Below are positions 9,028 to 18,303 of a stretch of 49,822 bases of DNA, piece by piece. Below the pieces are notes generated by a model that saw nothing but the letters and a program-made list of their open reading frames with translations, made no database searches and was not told where the DNA came from. Position 1 is the first letter of the stretch. The number at the start of each line of letters is the position of its first letter. The translations under genes were made by a program, and so were the position numbers. This DNA comes from an uncultured Geobacter sp. (lineage in GTDB: Bacteria > Desulfobacterota > Desulfuromonadia > Geobacterales > CAIOGM01), in contig CAIOGM010000026.1 of assembly GCA_903857795.1 (NCBI GenBank), positions 1 through 49,822 on the forward strand. Reading direction: 5' to 3'.

Positions 9028-9420
9028 TCAGCAGCCGCAGCCGCAGTTGTGGCAGACCGTGCGGTTATGATCTTCGGGGGGAACGGTCTCCGGGGCAAAG
9101 GCGATCCGGTTCACCGCCCGCCGAATATCCTCCATCAGGTGCAGGTTGGGACTCTTGCCGATGACATGGCCGATGCAGATAGTGGTGAACCCGTCCTCGG
9201 TTGAGGTGATCCGGACCGCGTTGAGCAGGTCGCCATAGCTGTTGATGTCGATGGTAAACAGCGGGTTCTGTACGAGGGTGAGGGTTACGCCGCAGCGGCC
9301 GAGCTCCTCCTGCAGGAGCGCGAGTTCCCGGCGGCAGTCGTCCGACTCCAGCTCCACCAGCCAGTCAGGGCGGAGGTGGTTCTGCCGGTAGAAGATGAGG
9401 GAGATCTGCTTGGTGGTCAT
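9028..9420 (-). CDS. Unknown 130-aa protein with Cys-rich tail
   Basis: I do not recognise a family. A mixed alpha/beta body (ISLIFYRQNHL, LALLQEELGRCGVTLTLV, TTICIGHVIGK) ends in CHNCGCGC, four Cys and a His within eight residues, which could bind a metal or Fe-S cluster. The ATG at 9420 is preceded by GGGGTGACTTTTG; an upstream TTG is less likely. It sits between a receiver-domain gene and truA with tight spacing, so it is probably expressed with them. Confidence 0.8.
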   Translation of the reverse strand: MTTKQISLIFYRQNHLRPDWLVELESDDCRRELALLQEELGRCGVTLTLVQNPLFTIDINSYGDLLNAVRITSTEDGFTTICIGHVIGKSPNLHLMEDIRRAVNRIAFAPETVPPEDHNRTVCHNCGCGC

Positions 9421-9437
9421 CAAAAGTCACCCCGTGG

Positions 9438-9824
9438 TCACGGCGCCAGCGCCGCCTTTCTGCTCATGGAGTTGAAAATCATATCCAGGACCGCCTTCTG
9501 CTTGACCTCGTACTTGTTGAGGACCGCCAGACAGGTCCCCATGGGAAACTGCTCGTGGAGATAATCGGCGTCACGGCCGGAGAGGATGACGATCCGGTTC
9601 TTGTCGATGCCGCACTCCCGGGCGTACAGGAACAGCTTCATCCCGTCCAGATTGGGCATCTCCAGGTCGATGAGGAGCAGGGAGACCGGACCACGCAGCG
9701 CCCCCAGCGCCGTCATGGGGCTGGTGCAGGTTTCCACATCCAGCAGCGGGTAGTAGTCACGGATGTAGCCGCAGAGGATTCCAAGAAAGGTCTCATCGTC
9801 GTCGATAATCAGGATCTTGCCCAT
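9438..9824 (-). CDS. Single-domain response regulator (receiver only)
   Basis: 128-aa receiver domain with the acidic pocket IIDDD near the N-terminus, phospho-acceptor Asp in LLLIDLEMPNLDG and the switch Ser in VILSGRDADY. The usual Lys-Pro pair is replaced by LNKYEV. No output domain, so it signals by protein contact or phosphotransfer. ATG at 9824 follows GAGGTGTCG; a GTG two codons upstream is an alternative. No kinase lies adjacent. Confidence 0.9.
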   Translation of the reverse strand: MGKILIIDDDETFLGILCGYIRDYYPLLDVETCTSPMTALGALRGPVSLLLIDLEMPNLDGMKLFLYARECGIDKNRIVILSGRDADYLHEQFPMGTCLAVLNKYEVKQKAVLDMIFNSMSRKAALAP

Positions 9825-9857
9825 CGACACCTCGTTCCGGCCGGCAAGGGGCTCCGC

Positions 9858-10670
9858 TCAGGAGTCCTTGATCCCCTTGGTCGTCGTATAGATGAAGTTT
9901 CGTACTATCGGGTTGCTGCTCGCCTTCAGTGAAGCGGGGGTACCGACCTCTATGATCCGGCCGTCATGGATCATGGCGATCCGGTCGGAGAGATAGAGCG
10001 CGAAATTGAGGTCGTGGGTGACGATGACCGTGGTGTTCTTCACACTCCGGCGCAGAGCGATGATGGTGTTGGCCAGTTCATCGGAGTTTACCGGATCGAG
10101 TTCCGCCGTCGGTTCGTCGTAGAGGATCAGATCGGGATTCATGGCCAGGGAGCGGGCAATGGCCACCCGCTTCTTCATTCCCCCCGAGAGTTCCGAGGTT
10201 CTGAGCTCTTCCTTCCCCTCGAGTCCCACCAGCGCCAGCTTTGCGCCGATGATCCGCCTGATGGTCGCCTCGGGGCAGATCCGTTTATCCCTGAGCCAGA
10301 GCCCCACGTTCTCCCCCACCGAGAGGGAGTTAAAAAGGGCCGACGACTGAAAAACCATGCTGCAGCGGAACCAGCTCCCGTCGGCAACGGTTCCGTCAGG
10401 GGCGAAGAGCGGGCGCTCGTCGATGTAGATCTGGCCGCTTTCCGGCCGGTCGAGCCTGACCATGAGCTTTAAGAGCACACTCTTACCGCTCCCGGAGGGG
10501 CCGATGATGGAAAAGGTCTCCCCGGCCCGGATCTCCAGATTCAGCTCCTTAAGGACGTGATTCTCCCCAAACCGCTTGTTGAGCGCCTCGATCCTGATCC
10601 CGACGCCACGGGTCTCGGTCAGGTCCACGGCAGCCCCCCCTCCCCCCTTTTTGAACGGTTCAGACGACAT
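9858..10670 (-). CDS. MlaF-type ABC transporter ATP-binding protein
   Basis: 270-aa ATPase of the lipid-trafficking (Mla/Ttg2A) class: Walker A GPSGSGKS (57-64), signature SELSGGMKKRVAIARS, Walker B LILYDEPTAELDP and H-loop VIVTHDLNFAL. Start ATG follows AAGGAGATTGA. MlaE permease and MlaD substrate-binding genes normally adjoin mlaF, but none is seen on either side: downstream is the receiver gene, upstream a repeat-filled gap. It may pair with a permease elsewhere. Confidence 0.92.
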   Translation of the reverse strand: MSSEPFKKGGGGAAVDLTETRGVGIRIEALNKRFGENHVLKELNLEIRAGETFSIIGPSGSGKSVLLKLMVRLDRPESGQIYIDERPLFAPDGTVADGSWFRCSMVFQSSALFNSLSVGENVGLWLRDKRICPEATIRRIIGAKLALVGLEGKEELRTSELSGGMKKRVAIARSLAMNPDLILYDEPTAELDPVNSDELANTIIALRRSVKNTTVIVTHDLNFALYLSDRIAMIHDGRIIEVGTPASLKASSNPIVRNFIYTTTKGIKDS

Positions 10671-10714
10671 TCAATCTCCTTAGACCACTCTTTTTTTAAG
10701 ATGGCACTAAACCG

Positions 10715-10771
10715 CCCCTCACCCCGACCCTTTTAGGCCCGCTCCTGGGTCCTCCCACTGAGGGGAGAGGG
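10715..10771. repeat. REP-like repeat, copy 1 of an inverted pair
   Basis: Reads CCCCTCACCCCGACCC ... CCCACTGAGGGGAGAGGG with extra bases inserted in the middle relative to copy 2. Together with 10856-10892, whose reverse complement begins CCCCTCACCCTGTCCC, it forms an inverted pair 84 bases apart, in the 238-base gap before the MlaF-type gene. Confidence 0.65.
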
Positions 10772-10855
10772 AGAATTAGTAAGGGTTGTAGGGGGTTAAG
10801 AGAAATTGCTCAACTAAAATTGCTGCAATTCCAAAACTGCTGTCGCATGCAACGT

Positions 10856-10892
10856 CCCCTCTCCCCTCGTGGGAGAGGGACAGGGTGAGGGG
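10856..10892. repeat. REP-like repeat, copy 2 of an inverted pair
   Basis: CCCCTCTCCCCTCGTGGGAGAGGGACAGGGTGAGGGG (two halves of under 20 bases): an internal hairpin CCCTC...GAGGG plus a GGGTGAGGGG tail. It is the shorter, more regular member of the pair and matches the common REP type of GC-rich genomes. Confidence 0.65.
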
Positions 10893-10908
10893 TGGCCCAG
10901 GTATCCGG

Positions 10909-11010
10909 TCAGCTCTTCTTCAGCTTCATGTCGCTCACGGCGACGCAGACAAAGACCACGAAGAGGATGAAGCCGATGAAGAGCCACTCACCAGTTGAAT
11001 AACCGAACAT
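10909..11010 (-). CDS. Small single-pass membrane protein, 33 aa
   Basis: The frame encodes MFGYSTGEW, a hydrophobic stretch LFIGFILFVVFVCVAV and a charged end SDMKLKKS: one membrane helix with a basic C-terminus. ATG at 11010 is preceded by GAGGATGAACT, well placed. It lies 12 bases after the stop of the guanylyltransferase gene on the same strand. I recognise no family. It was found by reading the gap, and its reality rests on the ribosome binding site, spacing and composition. Confidence 0.6.
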   Translation of the reverse strand: MFGYSTGEWLFIGFILFVVFVCVAVSDMKLKKS

Positions 11011-11022
11011 AGTTCATCCTCG

Positions 11023-12081
11023 TCAGAGATACTCTCCCAGTTGGCGGCGCTGCAGCTCGGCCACAATCCCCTTGACCTCCTGTGCCCTCTCCCGGTGACA
11101 GACCAGGAGGGCGTCGGGGGTATCCACGACAATGAGATCACTCACCCCCAAGAGCGCCACCAGCTTGCCGCCGCCGTAGGCGAGGCAACCCCGGCTGTCG
11201 GTGAGAATCTCCCCCGCGGAGTTGATGATCACATTCCCCTGATCGTCCGCCGCAAGCACCTCGGGAAGGGCGCTCCAGCTCCCCACATCACTCCAGCCGA
11301 AGGTGGCCGGAAGCATGACCACCCGCTTCGACCGCTCCATCACCCCGACGTCGATGGATTCGCTCTTCACCCCGGCATAGAACTCCTCCAACCCTTGGGG
11401 AGAGAGACGGCCGTCCCGGACAGGGAGCGCCTGAAGCCCGGCATGAACTTCAGGGAGCTGCTGTTCCAGCTCCTGGAGGATGACATCCGCCCGCCAGAGG
11501 AACATACCACTGTTCCAGTAAAAGCTGCCGGCCTTCAGGAACTGTTCGGCCCGCTCCAGATCGGGTTTTTCCACGAAGCGCGAGACCGGAAACGGCCCCA
11601 ACCCCGTAGAGCCGGCGGCGACCTCGATGTAGCCGTAGCCGGTTTCGGGACGGGTGGGAGCGATCCCCAGGGTCACCAGGTTCCCCTCCCGGGCGGCGGC
11701 CTCCCCCCGGCGGAGGAGTCGGCAGAACTCCTCCTCATCGGGGATCACATGGTCCGCCGGAAGCACCGCCATGACCGTATCGGGAGAGAGCGCCAGCCGG
11801 GCCGCCAGCCCCACCGCCGGGGCGGTGTTACGCCCCACCGGTTCGGCGATCACCTCCAGAGGGACCCCGGTGATAGAGGTCAGCTGGGCCGAGCTCTCCT
11901 CGGCCTGGAGCCGGTTGGTGATGACGATGATCCGCTCCGGATTGAGGGGGAGCACCCGCTCCACGGTCCGCTGGAGCATGGACTTCCCCCCCAGGACCGA
12001 CATGAGCTGTTTCGGGTGACGGCTGCGTGACAGAGGCCAGAACCGGGTGCCGGAACCGCCGGCCAAGATGACGATGATCAT
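11023..12081 (-). CDS. Mannose-1-phosphate guanylyltransferase
   Basis: 352-aa nucleotidyltransferase making GDP-mannose for polysaccharide synthesis. Residues 1-15 are IIVILAGGSGTRFWP (GTP-binding signature), then HPKQ; VLPADHVI and FVEKPDLERA are the metal- and sugar-phosphate-binding regions; FGWSDVGSW is diagnostic. There is no C-terminal isomerase domain as in longer ManC/AlgA proteins. Start ATG 12081 matches the family N-terminus; the frame extends 45 codons upstream over pdxJ. It starts 16 bases after pdxJ. Confidence 0.95.
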   Translation of the reverse strand: MIIVILAGGSGTRFWPLSRSRHPKQLMSVLGGKSMLQRTVERVLPLNPERIIVITNRLQAEESSAQLTSITGVPLEVIAEPVGRNTAPAVGLAARLALSPDTVMAVLPADHVIPDEEEFCRLLRRGEAAAREGNLVTLGIAPTRPETGYGYIEVAAGSTGLGPFPVSRFVEKPDLERAEQFLKAGSFYWNSGMFLWRADVILQELEQQLPEVHAGLQALPVRDGRLSPQGLEEFYAGVKSESIDVGVMERSKRVVMLPATFGWSDVGSWSALPEVLAADDQGNVIINSAGEILTDSRGCLAYGGGKLVALLGVSDLIVVDTPDALLVCHRERAQEVKGIVAELQRRQLGEYL

Positions 12082-12097
12082 AGGAAGGTCCTGTATC

Positions 12098-12817
12098 TCA
12101 CGCGTATTTGACCAACTCCACCATCTCCCGCACCGCCCGCTCCAGGCCGACGAACAGGGCCCGGGAGATGATGGCGTGGCCGATGTTGAACTCCTCGATG
12201 CCGCCGATGGCGGCAACCTTCTTGATATTGGTGTAGTTCAGCCCGTGGCCGGCATTGACCCCCATCCCGAGCTTCTTCGCCAGTTTCACGGCGTTCTCGA
12301 TCTTGATCAGCTCCTGCTCCTGTACCTTCCACTCGGTCGCCTCGGCAAAGGCGCCGGTGTGAATCTCGATGCAGTCGGCCCCCGCCTTGCTGGAAGCCTT
12401 GATCTGGTCCATATCCGGATCCACAAACAGGCTGACGCTGATTCCCCCGTCCTGAAGGCGACCGATAGCCTCAGTCATCAGCTCCAGATTGTACCGGACG
12501 TCCAGCCCCCCCTCGGTGGTCAGCTCCTGCCGTTTTTCCGGGACCAGGGTGCAGAGCTCCGGCTTGACCTCCAGGGCGATCCTGACCATCTCATCGGTGG
12601 CGGCCATCTCCAGGTTGAGCTTCGTCTTGACGGTCTGGCGGATGAGACGCAGATCCCGCTCCTGGATGTGACGCCGGTCTTCGCGGAGATGGATGGTGAT
12701 CCCGTCGGCCCCCCCCAGTTCCGCCAGGGCGGCGGCTGTCACCGGGTCAGGCTCCATCCCACCCCGGGCCTGCCGGACCGTGGCCACATGATCCACATTA
12801 ACCCCAAGATTCGCCAT
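12098..12817 (-). CDS. pdxJ: Pyridoxine 5'-phosphate synthase
   Basis: 239-aa TIM-barrel enzyme joining 1-deoxyxylulose 5-phosphate and 3-amino-2-oxopropyl phosphate to form pyridoxine phosphate in the DXP-dependent vitamin B6 route. Family features: [17 protein letters not shown] at the N-terminus, [17 protein letters not shown]-type segment ([17 protein letters not shown]) and [12 protein letters not shown]. The ATG at 12817 shares a base with the glmM stop (TGATG), so translation is coupled. Confidence 0.98.
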   Translation of the reverse strand: MANLGVNVDHVATVRQARGGMEPDPVTAAALAELGGADGITIHLREDRRHIQERDLRLIRQTVKTKLNLEMAATDEMVRIALEVKPELCTLVPEKRQELTTEGGLDVRYNLELMTEAIGRLQDGGISVSLFVDPDMDQIKASSKAGADCIEIHTGAFAEATEWKVQEQELIKIENAVKLAKKLGMGVNAGHGLNYTNIKKVAAIGGIEEFNIGHAIISRALFVGLERAVREMVELVKYA

Positions 12818-14178
12818 CAGTGCGCCCTCTCGCCCAGCTGCTGATCCACCAGGGAGATGATCTCCCGGGCCCAGCCGGTAATCTGCCCGATCTCCTCCCC
12901 CTCGATCATCACCCGCAGCAGCGGCTCGGTGCCGGAGTAGCGGATGAGAAGCCGTCCCTGGTCACCCAGCAGCGACTCGATCTCGCTCACCCGCGACTCG
13001 ATCTCGGGGATGGTCATGATATCCCGCTTCTCCGCGACCCGCACATTGAGCAGGACCTGGGGCAGGGCGGTCATACAGGTGGCCAGGGCGGAGAGCGGTT
13101 TCCCTTCACGCCGCATGACGGCCAGGAGCTGCAGGGCCGACAGTGTGCCGTCTCCGGTGGTGTTGTGGTCCAGGAAGATCATATGCCCGGACTGTTCTCC
13201 CCCCAGGTTGTATCCCCCCCGGCGCATCTCCTCCACCACGTAGCGGTCCCCCACGGCGGTCTTGACCACCGTCCCCCCCCCCTTCCGGATGGCGATGTCC
13301 AGCCCCATGTTGCTCATGACCGTGGCCACCAGGGTCTTCTTCGCCAGCTTGTCCTGCTTGAGCATGTCCAGGGCGCAGATCGCCATGATATGGTCCCCGT
13401 CCACCTCCTTGCCGGACTCGTCGCAGACGATGACCCGGTCGGCGTCGCCGTCCAGGGCTATCCCGATATCGGCCCGGTACTGCCGGACCAGGTCGCTGAT
13501 GACCCCCGGATGGAGGGAGCCGCAATCGGCATTGATGTTGGTGCCGTCGGGGGAGACTCCCACGGTGATGACCTCGGCCCCCAGCTCCCGAAAGACCTCC
13601 GGCGCCACCTTGTAGGCGGCGCCATTGGCGCAGTCAAGGACCACCCGAACTCCGGTCAGGTCCAGCTCCTTGGGGAAGGTGCTCTTGAGGAAGACGATAT
13701 AGCGTCCCTTGGCGTCGTCGATCCGGGCGGCCTTTCCCACCTCGGTGGCCACGGGGCGGAGGGAGTCGATCTTCTGGGAGAAGATCAGTTCTTCGATCTT
13801 CATCTCAATCTCGTCGGGGAGCTTGAAGCCGTCACTGTAGAAGAATTTGATCCCGTTGTCCTGGAAGGAGTTGTGTGACGCAGAGATCACTACCCCGGCA
13901 TCGGCCCGCATGGAGGAGGTGATATAGGCGATCCCCGGCGTGGGGAGCGGTCCGACCAGCAGGACATCCACCCCCATGGAGCAGATGCCGGCGGAGAGGG
14001 CGTTCTCGATCATGTAGCCGGAGAGGCGGGTGTCCTTGCCGATGACGATCCGGTGTCTCCGGTTACTCTCTTTAAAGACATAGGCAGCAGCCCGTCCCAG
14101 CTGCATGGCCATCTCCGTGGTCATGGGATAGACATTGGCAACGCCGCGGACGCCGTCTGTGCCGAAAAGTTTTTTCAT
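12817..14178 (-). CDS. glmM: Phosphoglucosamine mutase
   Basis: 453-aa enzyme converting glucosamine-6-phosphate to glucosamine-1-phosphate for peptidoglycan and LPS precursors. Begins [11 protein letters not shown]; phospho-Ser101 lies in [10 protein letters not shown]; the metal loop DGDADR and the sugar loop GGEQSGH are present, as is the C-terminal phosphate loop [14 protein letters not shown] 14178 follows GAGGAG at 10-base spacing; a frame extension of 12 codons is probably not used. cdaA and ybbR directly upstream form the widespread cdaA-cdaR-glmM module. Confidence 0.98.
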   Translation of the reverse strand: MKKLFGTDGVRGVANVYPMTTEMAMQLGRAAAYVFKESNRRHRIVIGKDTRLSGYMIENALSAGICSMGVDVLLVGPLPTPGIAYITSSMRADAGVVISASHNSFQDNGIKFFYSDGFKLPDEIEMKIEELIFSQKIDSLRPVATEVGKAARIDDAKGRYIVFLKSTFPKELDLTGVRVVLDCANGAAYKVAPEVFRELGAEVITVGVSPDGTNINADCGSLHPGVISDLVRQYRADIGIALDGDADRVIVCDESGKEVDGDHIMAICALDMLKQDKLAKKTLVATVMSNMGLDIAIRKGGGTVVKTAVGDRYVVEEMRRGGYNLGGEQSGHMIFLDHNTTGDGTLSALQLLAVMRREGKPLSALATCMTALPQVLLNVRVAEKRDIMTIPEIESRVSEIESLLGDQGRLLIRYSGTEPLLRVMIEGEEIGQITGWAREIISLVDQQLGERAH

Positions 14179-14257
14179 ACGATTCATTCTCCTCGAATTT
14201 CGCCCGGATTTCACTCCGTTGCTCAGTAGCTCCGTGTTTCGAATGCATTTTTTTGGT

Positions 14258-14635
14258 TTACTGTTGCGACTTCGCCAGCCGGAGCTCGATCCTGGCCGGT
14301 GAGATCATCACTATGTTGAGATGGGGAGGAATCTTGAGCAGCCGCTCCACCACGGGAAATACGGTCACCCCTTCTCCGATCCCGACAAGATCGAGATCCA
14401 CTCCTCCCATACGGGAGGAAATGAGTGTGAGCGGTAATCGGGGACCGGAGACGACGACCTGCAGCCGAGAAGGGAGGCCGGTTATGATCATCCCGGGAGC
14501 AGCATTAACGACTCTGACCGGGACAAAAAAACGGCGTTCAGCCGGGAGCTCCCAGGTGACAAAGCACCAGAGGATCAAGGCCAGCACCCCCGAAAGGAGC
14601 ATCACCGCGTAAGATTTCGTGCTCCGCTCACCCAT
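14258..14635 (-). CDS. YbbR-like (CdaR-type) membrane protein
   Basis: 125 aa with one N-terminal membrane helix (about 9-31, [18 protein letters not shown]) followed by a single YbbR-like beta domain ([48 protein letters not shown]). CdaR proteins of Firmicutes carry several YbbR repeats and modulate CdaA; this one has only one. It overlaps cdaA by 8 bases, so it is translated with it, and precedes glmM by 79 bases. Function by analogy only. Confidence 0.88.
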   Translation of the reverse strand: MGERSTKSYAVMLLSGVLALILWCFVTWELPAERRFFVPVRVVNAAPGMIITGLPSRLQVVVSGPRLPLTLISSRMGGVDLDLVGIGEGVTVFPVVERLLKIPPHLNIVMISPARIELRLAKSQQ

Positions 14636-15404
14636 CGGCGTCGCGCCCCGGCGCCGACTCCAGGTATCGGCTCAATGACTTCCTGAGCTCCGCAAGATCG
14701 AGGTCGCTGGTGATCTTCCCCCTGTTGACCAGGGAGATGGAACCGGTCTCTTCGGAGACAACCACCACCACGGCGTCCACCAGTTCGGTGAGACCGATGG
14801 CGGCGCGATGGCGGGTGCCGAGACTCTTGCTCACTTCCGGGTTTCGGGTCAGCGGCAGAAAACAGCCGGCCAAGGTCAGCTTCCCCCGCTCGATGATGAC
14901 GGCGCCATCGTGAATGGGTGAGTAGGGGAGAAAGATCGAGGTCAAGAGCTCACTGGTCACCTTGGCATCGATCTCGGTCCCGACCTCGATGAACGGATCA
15001 AGCAGCATCTGCCGCTGCAGCACCATGAGCGCGCCGATGTTGCGACCGGCCAACGAGGCCGCTGCCGCACCGACTGCGTCCACCACCTCATCGACCTCGC
15101 TCCGCTGTCGGGGGGTTGAGTTCACCACCCTCCCGTAGGTAAGGAGCGCCCGGCGGATATCGGTATGGAAGATGACCACCGCGATGACCACCGCTGACCC
15201 GAGAAGCGAGTCAAGGAGCCACTGCAACGTCGAGAGAGCGGATAACCGGGAGACGATGGCAAGGAGGAAGGCGGCGATCAGCGCCAGCAGGAGTCGCAGG
15301 GCCAGGTCACTCTTCAGGAGGGTAACGCCCCGGTGGATGAGCAGTGCGACCAGTGCGATATCGAGCAGGTCGGTCCACCGGATGGTATCCAGAATCGCGG
15401 CCAT
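14628..15404 (-). CDS. cdaA: Diadenylate cyclase, CdaA type
   Basis: 258-aa membrane enzyme making cyclic di-AMP from two ATP. Three predicted N-terminal membrane helices (about 12-82) precede a DAC catalytic domain with the DGA motif at 166-168 (IHDGAVII) and RHR at 198-200 (GTRHRAA), both essential. ATG at 15404 follows GGGAGGGGGG. Coupling to ybbR and glmM links c-di-AMP to cell-wall precursor supply, as in Gram-positives; this arrangement is also found in Desulfuromonadota. Confidence 0.96.
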   Translation of the reverse strand: MAAILDTIRWTDLLDIALVALLIHRGVTLLKSDLALRLLLALIAAFLLAIVSRLSALSTLQWLLDSLLGSAVVIAVVIFHTDIRRALLTYGRVVNSTPRQRSEVDEVVDAVGAAAASLAGRNIGALMVLQRQMLLDPFIEVGTEIDAKVTSELLTSIFLPYSPIHDGAVIIERGKLTLAGCFLPLTRNPEVSKSLGTRHRAAIGLTELVDAVVVVVSEETGSISLVNRGKITSDLDLAELRKSLSRYLESAPGRDADG

Positions 15405-15458
15405 CCCCCCTCCCGGTTCATCTGGTACAGCAGCCAAAGCCGCCGCTGAGGAGCCTCC

Positions 15459-16328
15459 TCAGCTCTGCTCTCCGCTGATCTCCCACGCCATGTCCGCCAC
15501 GGCGCGCATGGCCGCCACGTCGTGAACCCGCAGCAGCGCCGCCCCCTGGGCCACGGCCAGGGCCACCGTGGCGGCGGTGGTGAAGAGACGGTTCTCCACC
15601 AGCCGTCCCGCGGCCGTCCCGGTGAACCCCTTACGGGAGGCGCCCACCAGCAGGGGCCTCCCCAGATCGAGCAGCTCGCCCAGGGAACGGAGCAGGCGGA
15701 GATTCCCCGCTCGATCCTTGGCAAAACCGATCCCCGGGTCGATCACCACCTGCTCCGCGGAGATGCCGGCAGCCAGGGCTCGGCCCAGTGAGGCGCGTAG
15801 TCCGTCCCGGACCTCTCCCACCAGATCGGCGTAGCGGGTGTTGAGCTGCATTTGGTCGGGGGTACCCCGGCTGTGCATGACCACAAGACCGGCATACCCG
15901 GCAGCCACCACATCAGCCATCCCCTCATCGAAGAAGAGGCCGCTGATATCGTTGATGATCTCGGCGCCGGCAGCCAGGGAGCGGCGCGCGACAGCCGCCT
16001 TGGTGGTATCGATGGAGAGCGGGACGTTCAGGAGGGGGACGAGACGTTCCAGCAGCGGCATGATCCGCCGCAGCTCTTCCTCTTCCGAGACGGGCGCCGC
16101 ACCGGGGCGGCTGCTCTCGCCCCCGATATCGATGATGTCCGCCCCTTCCTCTACCATGGTCAGCGCATGGGCCACGGCCCGCTCAGGGTCGTTCCAGAGC
16201 CCCCCGTCGGAGAACGAATCGGGTGTCAGGTTGAGGATCCCCATGATGAGCGGTCTCCCCGACAGAACGAGAGTCCTGCGGCTCGTCCGCCAGAGGAGCG
16301 GAGGCGGCGGCGCGCCCGTCACGGTCAT
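15459..16328 (-). CDS. folP: Dihydropteroate synthase
   Basis: 289-aa TIM-barrel enzyme condensing p-aminobenzoate with hydroxymethyldihydropterin pyrophosphate in folate synthesis. Signatures: [47 protein letters not shown] and VGASRKGF. The ATG at 16328 overlaps the ftsH stop as ATGA. cdaA begins 54 bases downstream. Confidence 0.97.
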   Translation of the reverse strand: MTVTGAPPPPLLWRTSRRTLVLSGRPLIMGILNLTPDSFSDGGLWNDPERAVAHALTMVEEGADIIDIGGESSRPGAAPVSEEEELRRIMPLLERLVPLLNVPLSIDTTKAAVARRSLAAGAEIINDISGLFFDEGMADVVAAGYAGLVVMHSRGTPDQMQLNTRYADLVGEVRDGLRASLGRALAAGISAEQVVIDPGIGFAKDRAGNLRLLRSLGELLDLGRPLLVGASRKGFTGTAAGRLVENRLFTTAATVALAVAQGAALLRVHDVAAMRAVADMAWEISGEQS

Positions 16329-18154
16329 GGCTCTTCGACAGCTCCGTCCACTGCTGCCGAGTCTGCCCTGACCTGGACGATGAGTTCGTCCACGTCGGCG
16401 CCGGTCATGGTCTCCTTCTCGATGAGCACCTGAGAGAGCCGATGCAGGCTGTCGATATTGTCGGTGAGAAGCTGGAAGGCCCGGCGGTAGTTTGCCTCCA
16501 CGATCGTCCTGATCTCGCCATCAATCTCCACGGCGGTCGCCTCGCTGAAGTTCCTGGCGGAGGCTAAGTCCCGTCCCAGGAAGACCTGCTCATCCTTCTT
16601 ACCGAAGGTTACCGGCCCGAACTTGTCGCTCATCCCCCACTCACAGACCATCTTCCGGGCCATATCGGTGGCCCGCTCGATGTCGTTGCCGGCCCCGGTG
16701 GTGAAGGTATGGAAGATAAGCTCTTCTGCGGCCCGTCCCCCCATGAGGACGGCGATCCGGTTGAGGAGCGATTCCCGCGAATAACTGTGCTTGTCCTCGA
16801 TGGGGAGCTGCATGGTGACCCCCAGCGCCCTCCCCCGGGGAATGATGGAGACCTTGTGCACCGGGTCGGTCCCGGGGATCAGCTTGGCCACCATGGTATG
16901 GCCGGCCTCGTGGTAGGCAGTGCTCTTCTTCTCCTCCTCGGAGATCACCATACTCCGCCGCTCGACCCCCATGAGGACTTTGTCCTTGGCGTTGTCGATA
17001 TCTTCCATATCGATGACGCTCTTGTCCTTGCGGGCCGCCAGGAGCGCCGCCTCATTGACCACATTGGCCAGGTCGGCGCCGGAGAAACCGGGAGTCCCCC
17101 GGGCGATGACCTCCAGGTCCACATCGGTCCCCAGCGGGGTCTTCTTGCTGTGCACCTTGAGGATTTCGGCCCGCCCCTTCACGTCGGGACGGGGGACCAC
17201 CACCTGCCGGTCGAAGCGGCCCGGCCGGAGCAGCGCCGGATCCAGCACGTCGGGACGGTTAGTGGCGGCGATGAGGATGACCCCTTCGTTGGATTCGAAA
17301 CCGTCCATCTCCACCAGGAGCTGGTTGAGGGTCTGTTCCCGCTCGTCATGGCCGCCACCGAGCCCTGCACCCCGGTGACGCCCCACCGCGTCGATCTCAT
17401 CGATGAAGATGATGCAGGGGGCGTTCTTCTTCCCCTGCACGAAGAGATCCCGGACCCGGCTGGCGCCGACCCCCACGAACATCTCCACGAAATCGGAGCC
17501 CGAGATGGAGAAGAACGGCACCCCGGCCTCACCGGCCACGGCCCGGGCCAGCAGGGTCTTGCCGGTCCCCGGAGGGCCCATGAGGAGCACCCCCTTGGGA
17601 ATCCGCCCGCCGAGCTTGGTAAACTTCTTCGGCTCCTTGAGAAACTGGATTATCTCCTCCAGCTCCTCCTTGGCCTCTTCGATCCCCGCCACATCCTCGA
17701 AGGTGATCTTACCCTGGGCTTCGGTGAGGAGCTTTGCCCGGCTCTTGCCGAAGGACATGGCCTTGCCGCCCCCTGCCTGCATCTGCCGCATGAAGAAGAT
17801 CCAGACCCCCACCAGGAGGATCAGCGGGAACCAGGAGATGAAGATGGAGAACCAGGAGACCCGCTCCTCCTCGGGGCGGGCGGAGATCGAAACCTTCTTC
17901 TCCTGGAGCGTCGGCACGATGTTCATATCGGCAGGCTTGTAACTCCTAAACTCCTTGCCGTCGGCGTACTTGCCGAGAATCTCGTTCCCCTGGATGATGA
18001 CCGAAGCGACCTTACCCGCCTCAACGGCGGTGATGAAGTCGCTGTAGTTGACCTTGTCCTGGAGAGGGCGCGGCTTGTTGAAGAGATTGAAAAGGAGGAT
18101 CATCATCAGGCTGATGACCAGCCAGAGCGCCAGGTTCTTGTAGAACTGATTCAA
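16325..18154 (-). CDS. ftsH: ATP-dependent zinc metalloprotease FtsH
   Basis: 609-aa membrane-bound AAA protease. Two membrane helices (about 7-25 and 102-122) flank a small periplasmic domain; Walker A GPPGTGKT (193-200), Walker [10 protein letters not shown] (about 246-253), arginine fingers RPGRFDR, and the zinc site HEAGH (414-418). Start appears to be TTG at 18154, preceded by GGGGGTAGATT and giving the typical [11 protein letters not shown] N-terminus. Upstream on the minus strand, TTGTCA (18256-18251) and GATAAT (18235-18230) at 15-base spacing may be its promoter. It heads the folP-cdaA-ybbR-glmM-pdxJ run. Confidence 0.97.
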   Translation of the reverse strand: MNQFYKNLALWLVISLMMILLFNLFNKPRPLQDKVNYSDFITAVEAGKVASVIIQGNEILGKYADGKEFRSYKPADMNIVPTLQEKKVSISARPEEERVSWFSIFISWFPLILLVGVWIFFMRQMQAGGGKAMSFGKSRAKLLTEAQGKITFEDVAGIEEAKEELEEIIQFLKEPKKFTKLGGRIPKGVLLMGPPGTGKTLLARAVAGEAGVPFFSISGSDFVEMFVGVGASRVRDLFVQGKKNAPCIIFIDEIDAVGRHRGAGLGGGHDEREQTLNQLLVEMDGFESNEGVILIAATNRPDVLDPALLRPGRFDRQVVVPRPDVKGRAEILKVHSKKTPLGTDVDLEVIARGTPGFSGADLANVVNEAALLAARKDKSVIDMEDIDNAKDKVLMGVERRSMVISEEEKKSTAYHEAGHTMVAKLIPGTDPVHKVSIIPRGRALGVTMQLPIEDKHSYSRESLLNRIAVLMGGRAAEELIFHTFTTGAGNDIERATDMARKMVCEWGMSDKFGPVTFGKKDEQVFLGRDLASARNFSEATAVEIDGEIRTIVEANYRRAFQLLTDNIDSLHRLSQVLIEKETMTGADVDELIVQVRADSAAVDGAVEEP

Positions 18155-18303
18155 AATCTACCCCCATAAAGGTGACGCCGGACCAACAGTCGGCCCGGCT
18201 CAGGGAAAATGAGATAAAAGCGTGCAACCATTATCACAGATGCCCCTGTTTGACAAGAAATTTGGCCGGCCACCCCGGCCGGGGAGCCTTGCGTCCCGCT
18301 CAC

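Noticed and set aside
10694-10707. TGGCACTAAACCGC as a sigma-54 promoter
   Set aside because: GG and GC are nine, not ten, bases apart, and the gene on that strand is far away.
16709-18169. 486-codon plus-strand frame opposite ftsH
   Set aside because: Mirror of the conserved ftsH frame; low-complexity His/Asp/Gly/Leu text, no start signals.
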